From contig NZ_RXOF01000007.1 in the NCBI RefSeq assembly GCF_003970915.1, positions 214,876-278,875 on the forward strand: 64,000 nt of DNA, in the 5' to 3' direction. The position numbers and the translations under genes were made by a program. This document shows, piece after piece, positions 9,302 through 19,392 of the stretch. Source of the DNA: Hymenobacter gummosus (GTDB lineage: Bacteria; Bacteroidota; Bacteroidia; Cytophagales; Hymenobacteraceae). The notes under the pieces were generated by a model. That model ran no database searches. It worked only from the letters and a program-made list of their open reading frames with translations, and was not told where the DNA came from. Every line of letters begins with the position of its first letter. Position 1 is the first letter of the stretch.

Positions 9302-9687
9302 AGCATCAGGCGGGTCGGGAGAGGATGGGCGGGATGGACGTGCGGCGGCGCCTCCCGGTGTTAAAGGTATAGTACGCGGGATGGAATGGCCAGGGAAATA
9401 ACGCGGGCATCGGCTTGAGCTTAGTGGTCAGGGGAGTAGATGAGTGAATACCAAAGCCCCTCATCCTTCATCTGGCGTACGGCGTAGCCGAAGGAAGGCG
9501 AAGCCAAGGACCTTCCTCGCACCCCGCACCGCCGCCGATACCAACGAGCAGACGCTAATCGGCTGAAACGGTAAAGCGCAGCCATCGACGTTAGGGCGTT
9601 GGTGGCTGCGCTTTCTAGTTGGTACGGGGTTAGAGGAAGGTCCTTCCTTCGTCAGGATGACGGGCTTTTGTATTTCCTCCTTCTCCC
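9302..9687. other. gene-free stretch, mostly an intergenic palindromic element
   Basis: No plausible coding frame. Most of it (9456-9665) is a copy of the GTCATCCTGAG-ended repeat family. Near the kinase start, the minus strand carries TACCTTTA (9362-9369), one base off the TAnnTTTG promoter element, about 60 bp upstream of the kinase ATG; this could be its promoter. Confidence 0.5.
9456..9665. repeat. intergenic palindromic element, copy A (210 bp)
   Basis: The ends are near-perfect inverted repeats (GCCCCTCATCC against GGATGACGGGC). Further inside, AAGGACCTTCCTC pairs with GAGGAAGGTCCTT. The centre has AAAGCGCAGCCA (9573-9584) against TGGCTGCGCTTT (9603-9614). The same three blocks recur in the copies at 23967, 25330 and 33664. 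No reading frame or transposase is present, so it is a non-autonomous or structural repeat. Confidence 0.85.
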
Positions 9688-12732
<3,045 letters not shown>

Positions 12733-13027
12733 GGAGGCAGCAGCCGCCCTGGTAGCGGGGCGGCGTAAAATCAACTACACGGACAAAGGCGTCCGGCGCC
12801 GGGGGCCGGGCATTGTTCCAAATGTAGCTCGTTGGCGGGTAGCGCGGGCCGGCCGGACCGGTTCTGCCCCGCTCTGGTGGCCGCAGCGCGGGGCCGGGCG
12901 CAAGTTTCCGCGCCCCATTCCGGCCACTTTTCCCCGCCTGCGTATAGCCGGAGTAGCCGCACTGTTCCTTCTGCGTCCGGCGGGCTCGTCTGCCGGCTTT
13001 TCCCCGTTCCGCTCTTTTTTTCTGCTC

Positions 13028-14077
13028 GTGGACGAACACCTCAACCTTATCGTCATTGGCACCTCGGCGGGCGGCATGCCGGCCCTCCTGCAGCTGGTAG
13101 CCCAGCTGCCGGCCACGCTGCCCGCAGCCGTGCTCGTGGTACAGCACCTGTCCGTCGACAGCTCCGGCGAGTTTCTGGTGGAGCGCCTGGCCCAGCACAC
13201 CGAGCTGCAGTGCCGCCTGGCCATGCACCAGGAGCCCATTCGCCTGGGCCACCTCTACCTGGCCCCGCCCGACCGCCACCTGCTGGTGAAGGGCCTGCGC
13301 CTGCTCGTCACCAAGGGCCCGCACGAAAACCACTACCGCCCCGCCGCCGACGCGCTGTTTCGCTCGGCCGCCGCCTCGCACGGCTCGCACGTGGTGGGCG
13401 TGGTGCTCACCGGCATGCTGCACGACGGCACGGCCGGGCTGGAGTTCATCAAGCGCGCCGGGGGCACCACCGTGGTGCAGGACCCCACGGAGGCCGAGTT
13501 TCCGAGCATGCCCGAAAGCGCCCTGCGCAACGTCGACATCGATTACACGGTGCCCCTGAGCCGCATGGGGCCGCTGCTGCAGCAGCTGGCGCGGGAGGCC
13601 GGCGCGGCCGCCGCTCCCATCCCCGATGATATCATTCTGGAAGCCTCAATTGCTGAACGCGTGGTGGGAACCGTCGAAGAAGTCAACCAGCTCGGGCACC
13701 AGGTGCCCCTGACCTGCCCCGAGTGCGGCGGCAGCCTCTGGGAAATGGAGCACGGCCACGTGCACCGCTACCGCTGCCACACCGGCCACACCTTCACGGC
13801 CGATGCGCTGATGGCCGCCACCCAGCACCAGCTGGAGGAAAGCATGTGGGTGGCCCTGCGCATGCTGGAGGAGCGCAAAAACCTGCTGGCCGGCATGGCC
13901 CGCCGCCACGAGACGGGCAACATGCGCCTGCAGGAGGAGCGCGTGGAGGAGCTGAAGACCCACATCGACCGGCTGCGGCAGTTTCTGCTCAACGGCACCG
14001 CGGGCGGCCCCCGTGCCCACGTGCGCAATACCACCGCCCAGGACGGCCCCACCGAGCAGAACAACGGCCTGCAGTAA
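13028..14077 (+). CDS. receiverless CheB-type methylesterase with zinc-ribbon tail
   Basis: 349 aa from a GTG at 13028, placed so that the protein begins directly at the first beta strand (HLNLIVIGTSAGG). The catalytic triad is visible: S13, H40, D133 (GMLHDGTAG). There is no N-terminal receiver domain, so activity is not controlled by direct phosphorylation as in classical CheB. The C-terminal part has a CPEC ... RCHTGHTF zinc-ribbon-like motif followed by a helical segment rich in Glu and Arg. It is divergently transcribed from the CheB-CheR-PAS gene, suggesting a shared regulatory region at 12733-13027. Its substrates are presumably methylated receptors or other proteins encoded elsewhere. 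Confidence 0.9.
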   Translation: MDEHLNLIVIGTSAGGMPALLQLVAQLPATLPAAVLVVQHLSVDSSGEFLVERLAQHTELQCRLAMHQEPIRLGHLYLAPPDRHLLVKGLRLLVTKGPHENHYRPAADALFRSAAASHGSHVVGVVLTGMLHDGTAGLEFIKRAGGTTVVQDPTEAEFPSMPESALRNVDIDYTVPLSRMGPLLQQLAREAGAAAAPIPDDIILEASIAERVVGTVEEVNQLGHQVPLTCPECGGSLWEMEHGHVHRYRCHTGHTFTADALMAATQHQLEESMWVALRMLEERKNLLAGMARRHETGNMRLQEERVEELKTHIDRLRQFLLNGTAGGPRAHVRNTTAQDGPTEQNNGLQ

Positions 14078-14099
14078 GGCTGGAGCGCAGAAAGCGTCC

Positions 14100-14126
14100 G
14101 TCATCCTGAGCAAAGCGCAGGATGAC
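14100..14126. repeat. minimal hairpin made only of palindromic-element ends
   Basis: GTCATCCTGAGC and GCGCAGGATGAC are separated by AAA. These are the terminal sequences of the long repeat family joined directly, 23 bp after the CheB stop. It looks like an internally deleted or progenitor form. Confidence 0.75.
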
Positions 14127-14232
14127 CGACAATTGGTACTGCAAGTACCCGTGGAACCTGCCCCGCTACGGCCGCCCCCCCGCGTGGTCGAGCCGCCAAA
14201 AGCACGTACGGACCGCGTCCGCATTAAGTACC

Positions 14233-14268
14233 AAAAAAGGCCATACAAGCTCTACGGCGGGCTTTTTT
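14233..14268 (+). terminator. probable intrinsic terminator of the receiverless cheB gene
   Basis: A-run followed by GGCC, then a loop and GGGC followed by TTTTTT. The stem is imperfect but flanked by the A/T tracts expected of a bidirectional terminator. Confidence 0.5.
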
Positions 14269-14352
14269 GGCCGTTTTTGCTTGTCCAGCCGGCCCGGCGA
14301 GGCGTAAGAAGACCAGTTTCTTTTCTCACCCACAACCAAACTTTCCCAGGTC

Positions 14353-14565
14353 ATGGCAAGCAATCAGAATCAGCGCGGCGGCAGCTCGGAGCAGCACTCG
14401 CAGGCCGGCAAGAAAGGCGCCGAAGCCAAGAACAGCCAGAGCGGTAACCAAGGCGGCAGCAGCAACCGGGGCTTCGCCGGCATGGACGAAGAAGAGCAGC
14501 GCCGCATTGCCTCCAAGGGCGGTAAAGCCTCGCACGGCGGGGGCAACCAGGGCGGCAGCCGCTGA
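14353..14565 (+). CDS. KGG-repeat general stress protein (Con-10 like), copy 1
   Basis: 70 aa, very Gly/Ser/Asn/Gln-rich and hydrophilic. It carries GFAGMDEEEQRRIASKGGKA, the hallmark of the KGG / stress-induced bacterial acidophilic repeat family related to fungal Con-10. Such proteins accumulate under stress and in stationary phase in other bacteria; the biochemical role is unknown. A second paralogue lies 1.5 kb downstream. A strong terminator follows. No exact TAnnTTTG promoter is visible in the 275-bp upstream gap. Confidence 0.85.
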   Translation: MASNQNQRGGSSEQHSQAGKKGAEAKNSQSGNQGGSSNRGFAGMDEEEQRRIASKGGKASHGGGNQGGSR

Positions 14566-14590
14566 GCCCACTGCCCGCCCCGAACGCACG

Positions 14591-14616
14591 AAGCCCTGGC
14601 CGGCTGGCCGGGGCTT
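14591..14616. terminator. bidirectional intrinsic terminator
   Basis: AAGCCCTGGCC, loop GGCT, then GGCCGGGGCTT and a short T-rich tail. It lies between the convergent KGG gene and the response-regulator gene. Confidence 0.75.
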
Positions 14617-14645
14617 TTGTGTGGGGTGGGCCGCCCACGGCCGGG

Positions 14646-15296
14646 CTACTGCAGCAGGCCGGTTTCCATGGCGTACTTGATGAGGGCGGCCGTGTTCTTG
14701 GCCTGGGTTTTCTCGATGATGTTCTGCCGGTGCGTCTCGATGGTGCGCTTGCTGGTGAAGAGCTTGTCGGCTATTTCGGCGTTGGTAAGGCCCTCGGCAA
14801 TGAGCTTGAGCACCTCGGTTTCGCGGTTCGAGAGGTCGGAGGGCTTTTTCACGCCGGGGCCGGCGGGCGCGGGCGGGGCCTGCACCAGCTTCTGCAGCAG
14901 GGCCAGCCCCACTTCGGTGCACAGGAAGGGCCGCCCCGCCCCCACCGTGCGGATGGCGTGCACGATTTCCTCCTTGCTGGCATTCTTGAGCACGTAGCCC
15001 AGCGCCCCGGCTTCCAGCACCTGGTGCACGTACTTCTCGTGGTCGAGCATGCTCAGGATGAGGATGCGCACCTCCGGAAACTGCTGGCGCAGCAGCGGCA
15101 CCGTGTCGAAGCCCGACAGCTCGGGCATGTTCAAATCCATCAGCACCACGTCGGTGGGCGTGTCTACGAGCATGTCCAGCAGCTCGCGGCCGTTGCGCGC
15201 CTGCCCCACCACCTGCAAATCGGCCACGTCGGCCAGCAGGGCCTGCATACCGTCGCGGATAATGGTGTGGTCATCGACGAGCAGAAGACGGATCAT
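14646..15296 (-). CDS. NarL/FixJ-type response regulator
   Basis: 216 aa. Receiver domain with acidic pair DD at 8-9, phospho-acceptor D54 (VLMDLNMPE) and conserved Lys near 105. The C-terminal LuxR-type helix-turn-helix contains LSNRETEVLKLIAEGLTN and SKRTIETHRQNI. It acts as a DNA-binding regulator. The HisKA_3 kinase at 5006-9301 is the kinase class that normally drives such regulators, so pairing is likely but not proven by linkage, since five genes lie between or around them. It is divergent from the STAS-like gene at 15585. Confidence 0.93.
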   Translation of the reverse strand: MIRLLLVDDHTIIRDGMQALLADVADLQVVGQARNGRELLDMLVDTPTDVVLMDLNMPELSGFDTVPLLRQQFPEVRILILSMLDHEKYVHQVLEAGALGYVLKNASKEEIVHAIRTVGAGRPFLCTEVGLALLQKLVQAPPAPAGPGVKKPSDLSNRETEVLKLIAEGLTNAEIADKLFTSKRTIETHRQNIIEKTQAKNTAALIKYAMETGLLQ

Positions 15297-15423
15297 GGCG
15301 GTAAGGGAAAAAGGTGGGACGGCCGGTTGCCAGCAGTAACGTCAAAACAAGCAGTCCGGGGCGTAATAGTTAACCTCAGGGCCGTTTTTTCAGCACTAAA
15401 CCGGAGGCCCCGGGGCTAATCGG

Positions 15424-15436
15424 CTGACGTCGTCAG
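15424..15436. promoter_or_regulatory. perfect dyad CTGACG-T-CGTCAG
   Basis: Six-base arms around a central T, between the divergent response-regulator and STAS-like genes and 60 bp upstream of an exact -7 element. It is a candidate operator, possibly for the neighbouring LuxR-type regulator. Confidence 0.4.
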
Positions 15437-15495
15437 TATTTATACGTAGCCATTAAATGAGGATTAACGCGCAGTGCCGTGCGAAACTCAGGAGG

Positions 15496-15503
15496 TAACT
15501 TTG
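15496..15503 (+). promoter_or_regulatory. TAACTTTG -7 promoter element
   Basis: Exact match to the Bacteroidota TAnnTTTG -7 consensus, about 80 bp upstream of the STAS-like gene start. I see no clear TTTG at the -33 position, so the promoter may need an activator. Confidence 0.5.
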
Positions 15504-15584
15504 GTACTGAAGCTACCGCCTTACCACCCTGGTAGTCAGTCCTTTTATAGCCGCGCCGTTTTCCTCCACTCTTGCTCCGAAAAC

Positions 15585-15929
15585 ATGCTTGGATTCTACT
15601 CCTACCGCCAGCCCACGGCGCACCTGCTACAGCTCGACCTCAACGGCCCCGACCCGGTGCAGCAGGCCCGCCGCCTGGTGCAGAACGCCGCCGGCACCCG
15701 GCCCGGCCCCCTGTGCCTGCTCATCGACTGCCGGCAGCTGCAGTGCCTGCGCACCCACGGCCTGGGCCACTTCGCCTCCCAGCTGCTGCTGATTCGGCTG
15801 CTGGGCGTGGGGCTGCTGCTCCACCATGTGGCCCCGCCCCTGGCGCGCCGGCTGCGCCTGCTCCGCCTCGATACCGTGCTGGAGCTGGCGCGCCCCGCCG
15901 ACGGGCAGCAGCCGGCCGCGGCGGCCTAG
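15585..15929 (+). CDS. small STAS-like protein, function unknown
   Basis: 114 aa from the ATG at 15585; the frame is open further upstream, but the -7 promoter element lies inside that extension. The pattern is a beta strand (HLLQLDLNG), an amphipathic helix, GPLCLLIDCRQLQCL, then a helix and a hydrophobic strand. This resembles STAS/anti-anti-sigma folds or the DUF4180-like sensors often found beside two-component genes, but no phosphorylatable serine motif is evident. The placement beside a response regulator suggests a signalling role. Confidence 0.6.
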   Translation: MLGFYSYRQPTAHLLQLDLNGPDPVQQARRLVQNAAGTRPGPLCLLIDCRQLQCLRTHGLGHFASQLLLIRLLGVGLLLHHVAPPLARRLRLLRLDTVLELARPADGQQPAAAA

Positions 15930-16112
15930 TTGCCCCACGGGATTAGTACGGATACGGCCCAGTTTAAGCCCCGCGCCTCATCCGTAAAAAGCGGTAAAAA
16001 TGCCCGTAAAGGCCATTTTTCGCTCGTCAAACCCGGCGCCGACTGCGGCCCGGCCGTTAAGAAGCCCACAGACATTAATCTCATTTTCCACAACCCCAAC
16101 ACTTCGACCAAC

Positions 16113-16415
16113 ATGGCAACCAACAATCAATCCTCCCGCGGCGCCGAATCCAACCAGCGCGCCCAGGCCGGCCGCCTCGGGGCCGAAGCCACCAACAACC
16201 AAGTCAAAACGCAGAGCAGCGGCACCAGCCGCCGCGGCTTCGCCAGCATGGACCCGGCCGAGCAGCGCCGTATTGCCTCCGAGGGTGGCAAAGCCTCGCA
16301 CGCCAGCGGCCGCGGCCACGAGTGGACCTCCGCCGAAGCCCGCGAAGCCGGCCGCAAGGGCGGGCAGAGCAGCAGCCGCAGCAGCCAGAAAGCCGGCAAC
16401 AACAAGCAAGCTTAA
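16113..16415 (+). CDS. KGG-repeat general stress protein, copy 2
   Basis: 100 aa from the ATG at 16113. It shares GFASMDPAEQRRIASEGGKA with copy 1 and adds a second motif, WTSAEAREAGRKGGQ, so it carries more than one KGG-type repeat. Composition is strongly hydrophilic, with many Ser, Asn, Gln and Lys residues and no predicted globular core. The segment upstream (15930-16112) is open in frame but does not resemble protein. It ends at a strong bidirectional terminator shared with the cyanophycinase gene. Confidence 0.85.
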   Translation: MATNNQSSRGAESNQRAQAGRLGAEATNNQVKTQSSGTSRRGFASMDPAEQRRIASEGGKASHASGRGHEWTSAEAREAGRKGGQSSSRSSQKAGNNKQA

Positions 16416-16478
16416 TTCTCCCTCCTCTTTTTTCACTGCTTCGCCTCCCCCACTTCCGGCTGAGCTATGAAACGCAAC

Positions 16479-16505
16479 CGGCCCCCGGAGCTTCTCCGGG
16501 GGCCG
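16479..16505. terminator. strong intrinsic terminator
   Basis: A 12-bp perfect stem (CGGCCCCCGGAG / CTCCGGGGGCCG) with a CTT loop, followed by ATTTTTT. It ends the KGG copy 2 transcript and lies 30 bp from the convergent cyanophycinase stop. Confidence 0.9.
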
Positions 16506-16534
16506 ATTTTTTGGTGGCAGCAGGGCCGGGCAGC

Positions 16535-17428
16535 TTAGCCGAACTGGTGCTCCTGCACGGGCAGGGTGTACCGCTCGCCGCGGGCCAGCAAATCCACCTG
16601 CAGGTTGCGGATGGAAAACACCTCCCCGGGCTTGATTTGGTGAATGGTGTTGCCCTGGCAGTGGCGCCCGTCGACCACCACCACCATGCCGTTGCCGATA
16701 ACTTCCATTTCCCGGCCTTCGGTGACTACTACGGCCGTGTCTTCCTCCAGCCCCAGCCCGATGCAGCCGGGGTTGGTGGCAATGATTTGGGCCATGCGCA
16801 CGATGCGCCCCCGGGCCACAAAGTGCGTGTCGATGGCCACGTCGTGCATGAACTGCAGGCCGGTGGTCACGTGAATTTCGTCCTTGAGGAAGCCCGCGTC
16901 GTTGCGGCCCTGGTAAATCATCGGCGTCGACATGGCCGCCGCACCGGCCGAAGTACCGGCAATGACGAACTGGCTGTGCGCGTAGCGCTCCTTGAGGCGC
17001 CGGATCAGTTCGGTACCGCCCAGGATGGCCGTCAGGCGCAGCTGGTCGCCGCCGGTAAACATTACGCCGGCGGCTTCGTCGACCAGGCGGATGCACTCTT
17101 CGCTGTTGGCTTCGTCGCGGGTCTGGATGTTGAGCACCTCCACCCGCTCGACGCCCAGTGCCCCAAAGGCCTTGATGTAGTCCTGCCCGGCTTCCTGCGG
17201 CTCTTCGGAGGCCGTCGGGATGACCAACACGGGGCCGTTGCCCCGGAGTTCGTCCACAAAGCGCTTCAGAATGCCCTCGGTGGCAAACTCTGCCCCGCCA
17301 TCGTCGGCCAGGGGTTCATTGGATTTCTGCTCGTGCCCCCCGATGGCAATGAGCGTGCCCTTGGGTTCCGGGCAATAGGCGGAGGCGGGGCGATGCGGCG
17401 CTGTTTTTTTGCTTTTGGACATAGCCAA
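16535..17428 (-). CDS. cphB: cyanophycinase (peptidase family S51)
   Basis: 297 aa. S51 fold with nucleophile serine S160 in the elbow GTSAGA, a MFTGGDQLR motif near 123-131, and GTLIAIGG at the N-terminus. The family hydrolyses cyanophycin (multi-L-arginyl-poly-L-aspartate) to beta-Asp-Arg dipeptides. No cyanophycin synthetase (cphA) or isoaspartyl dipeptidase is in this window, so use of the host's own polymer cannot be judged. The start may be the ATG at 17428 or the ATG two codons later. No signal peptide, so the enzyme is probably intracellular. Confidence 0.9.
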   Translation of the reverse strand: MAMSKSKKTAPHRPASAYCPEPKGTLIAIGGHEQKSNEPLADDGGAEFATEGILKRFVDELRGNGPVLVIPTASEEPQEAGQDYIKAFGALGVERVEVLNIQTRDEANSEECIRLVDEAAGVMFTGGDQLRLTAILGGTELIRRLKERYAHSQFVIAGTSAGAAAMSTPMIYQGRNDAGFLKDEIHVTTGLQFMHDVAIDTHFVARGRIVRMAQIIATNPGCIGLGLEEDTAVVVTEGREMEVIGNGMVVVVDGRHCQGNTIHQIKPGEVFSIRNLQVDLLARGERYTLPVQEHQFG

Positions 17429-17854
17429 GTGAGGTAAAAAAATTGAGCGGCATTCCCGTATACGCAGCCGCCCCGCATACTGCCGACTGTCGGGCGGTCA
17501 GATGTGGCCCGTGCGCCGCTTGGCCGCTGCGTTATCCATTTCGCTATCAGCTTCACCAGTGGCAGCGCGCCCCCACCGGCCAATATGATAATTACGCGTT
17601 TTCCGGCCGCACATTCCGTATTAACCGCTATGCCGCCGGGGCCGCCCGGTGCGTTTAAGATACTGAGCTGGGTGCCCGCCTACACGTACGGCGGCGGGGT
17701 GGTTTTTCCTGACCTCCAGGGCACCCCGGCTAAGCCGGCGCCGGCCGGCTTCCCGCCGCCGTTTCGGTACTCAGCGAGGTGCCACAACCCGACGCAGGGC
17801 CGCCCGGAACAATTCCGAACGGCCCTGCTTTGGTGATGGAAGAATCCAGCCGGT
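17429..17854. other. 426-bp gene-free stretch
   Basis: Several short frames cross it, but none has a convincing protein-like composition. It should contain the cyanophycinase promoter at its left end and holds a hairpin next to the ridA-type stop at its right end. Nothing else recognisable. Confidence 0.5.
17795..17827. terminator. two-part hairpin after the RidA-family gene
   Basis: The outer stem CAGGGCCG/CGGCCCTG encloses an inner stem CGGAA-CAA-TTCCG. It lacks a long T-run on either strand, so it may be a 3'-end stabilising hairpin rather than a classical terminator. Confidence 0.55.
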
Positions 17855-18307
17855 TTACCGCTCTCCCACCCAGGCCACGCACTTCAGCTCAATGGCAATG
17901 GGCGTGGGCAGGCAGTTGATTTCGACGGTGGTGCGGCAGGGCTGGCTGCTGGCGAAATACTCGGCGTACAGGCGGTTGTAGGTGGCGAAGTCGTCCTTCA
18001 TGTTCGTGAGGAACACGGTCACGTCCACCAGGTCTTCCCAACGGGCCCCGGCTTCCTCCACGATGTAGCGCACGTTCTGAAACACGGCGTGGCACTGGCT
18101 TTCGAAGTCGTAGCGCAGGATGCGGCCGGCGGCGTCCAGCTCCACGCCCGGAATGGCTTTCTGCCCGCGCTGCCGCGGCCCCACGCCGGAGAGAAACAGC
18201 AGGTTGCCCACGCGCCGGGCGTGCGGGTACAGGCCCACCGGCTCGGGGGCGCGCGAGGAATTCAGGGCCGAAGAATCGGTGGCGGGGGTGGCGTCGGGGG
18301 TGGTCAT
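17855..18307 (-). CDS. RidA (YjgF) family deaminase, perhaps 2-aminomuconate deaminase
   Basis: 150 aa. RidA-fold signatures: LFLSGVGPR, a VDVTVFLTNMKDDF strand-helix, PCRTTVE with the conserved active-site arginine R125, and PTPIAIELK near the C-terminus. RidA proteins hydrolyse reactive enamines/imines. The ~20-residue N-terminal extension and the GLYPHARRVGNLLFLSG segment remind me more of the 2-aminomuconate deaminase branch of tryptophan/kynurenine breakdown than of housekeeping RidA, but no other kynurenine gene is present. A perfect 14-bp palindrome lies 7 bp before the start codon. Confidence 0.85.
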   Translation of the reverse strand: MTTPDATPATDSSALNSSRAPEPVGLYPHARRVGNLLFLSGVGPRQRGQKAIPGVELDAAGRILRYDFESQCHAVFQNVRYIVEEAGARWEDLVDVTVFLTNMKDDFATYNRLYAEYFASSQPCRTTVEINCLPTPIAIELKCVAWVGER

Positions 18308-18313
18308 GGGCCG

Positions 18314-18327
18314 AAAATAGCTATTTT
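18314..18327. promoter_or_regulatory. perfect 14-bp AT-rich palindrome AAAATAGCTATTTT
   Basis: It ends 7 bp upstream of the ridA-type ATG on the minus strand and is conspicuously AT-rich in a GC-rich region. It could be part of the promoter or an operator overlapping the leader. Confidence 0.4.
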
Positions 18328-18362
18328 GGGTCTTGGGAGCTTGGGGGCTTAGGGTCTGGGGG
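18328..18362 (+). other. G-quadruplex-type motif
   Basis: Five runs of three to five G separated by loops of 4, 5, 4 and 3 nt. They lie on the plus strand in the divergent region between the RidA-family and TonB_C genes. Confidence 0.6.
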
Positions 18363-18466
18363 CGTTTTGGGTTGTTGTTCCATTAATGCCGGGTACCGCC
18401 GCCTGCCTCTGGCCAACGTATTATCCGCTGCTCCGGTACGCCTACTCGGGCAGCCCCACAACCAAG

Positions 18467-18493
18467 CCCCCACACCCTCCTACCCTCATACCC
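18467..18493 (-). other. G-quadruplex-type motif on the minus strand (C-rich leader)
   Basis: CCCCC, CCC, CCC and CCC separated by 3-5 nt, ending 6 nt before the TonB_C ATG at 18500. The complementary strand fits the four-run G-quadruplex pattern. A very similar CACACCCTCCTNCCCT string occurs in the leader of the pectinesterase gene. Confidence 0.6.
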
Positions 18494-18499
18494 TACCGT

Positions 18500-19309
18500 A
18501 TGCGCCGTTTCCTCCGCCTGACTTTCCTCCTTGCCGCCCTCAGTACGGCCGCCGCTCCGGCCGCGCTGGCCCAGAAAACCAAGCTGAAATACCCCAAGCA
18601 GGAGCCCGCCGCCGACATTTACGACGCCACCGAAAAGCCCGCTGAGCCGCTGGGCGGCGCCGAAGCCTACGGCAATTACCTCGGCGACAAACTCAACTAC
18701 CCCACCGCCGCCCTGCAGGCCGGCGTGCAGGGCACCGTGGAAGTAACCATGGTGGTGGAAAAAACCGGTGCTACCTCCAACTGGCAGGTCACCAAAAGCC
18801 TCTCGCCCGAGTGCGACGCCGAAGCCCTGCGCCTGGTGAAGGCCGGCCCGCGCTGGAAGCCCGCCGAGCACAAGGGCGGCGTGGTGCGCCAGCGCGTGAC
18901 GCTGCCCATCTCCTTCCAGATTCCGGCCGGCGCCGAAGGCGCCAGCACCACCGCCACCGGCACCACGCAGCCCGGCGCCGCCCCCACCGAAGCTGGCCCC
19001 CAGGTCATCACGCCCGACGAGCCGGCCCGGCCCGTCAATGGTACTGAGGCCTGGTTTGAGTGGGTGCAGCAGGTGCAGCAGTACCCGGCCCAGGCCCGGC
19101 AGCGCAAGGTGCAGGGCAAGGTGATGATGGAATTTATGATTGAAAAAGACGGTTCGCTCACCAACATCAAGCCCGTCAAGCGCCTGGGCTCGGGCCTCGA
19201 CGAAGAGGCCATCCGCATCGTAAAATTGAGCCCCAAGTGGCAGCCCGCAAAGTATAAGGGGGCCCCCATCCGTCAGAAGATGGTACTACCGATTCTGTTC
19301 CAGTTGTAG
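18500..19309 (+). CDS. exported protein with two TonB C-terminal domains
   Basis: 269 aa from the ATG at 18500. A signal peptide (MRRFLRLTFLLAALS ... ALAQ) is followed by two TonB_C-type domains. The first is about residues 50-140 (YPTAALQAGVQGTVEVTMVV, RWKPAEHKG); the second is about 175-269 (YPAQARQRKVQGKVMMEFMI, KWQPAKYKG). The domains are joined by a Thr/Ala/Gly-rich linker. Ordinary TonB has one such domain behind a membrane anchor and proline-rich spacer; here there is a cleavable-looking signal and no anchor. It is therefore probably a free periplasmic protein rather than an energy transducer. Partners are unknown. Confidence 0.85.
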   Translation: MRRFLRLTFLLAALSTAAAPAALAQKTKLKYPKQEPAADIYDATEKPAEPLGGAEAYGNYLGDKLNYPTAALQAGVQGTVEVTMVVEKTGATSNWQVTKSLSPECDAEALRLVKAGPRWKPAEHKGGVVRQRVTLPISFQIPAGAEGASTTATGTTQPGAAPTEAGPQVITPDEPARPVNGTEAWFEWVQQVQQYPAQARQRKVQGKVMMEFMIEKDGSLTNIKPVKRLGSGLDEEAIRIVKLSPKWQPAKYKGAPIRQKMVLPILFQL

Positions 19310-19392
19310 GTAGCCGCCCCGCCGTAGTATCCGCCGAAACATTTCGGGGCGCGGCGGGTACTTGTAGCACCATTCCTCCCCCACGCCGCCCC

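Noticed and set aside
12733-13027. Upstream extension of the receiverless CheB frame
   Set aside because: The frame stays open by GC bias. The encoded residues are unlike a receiver domain, and the GTG at 13028 is directly before the first conserved strand.
17504-17836. Plus-strand open frame in the gene-free stretch after cyanophycinase
   Set aside because: The composition is Pro/Ala-rich without secondary-structure pattern. It ends in a hairpin of the neighbouring gene.
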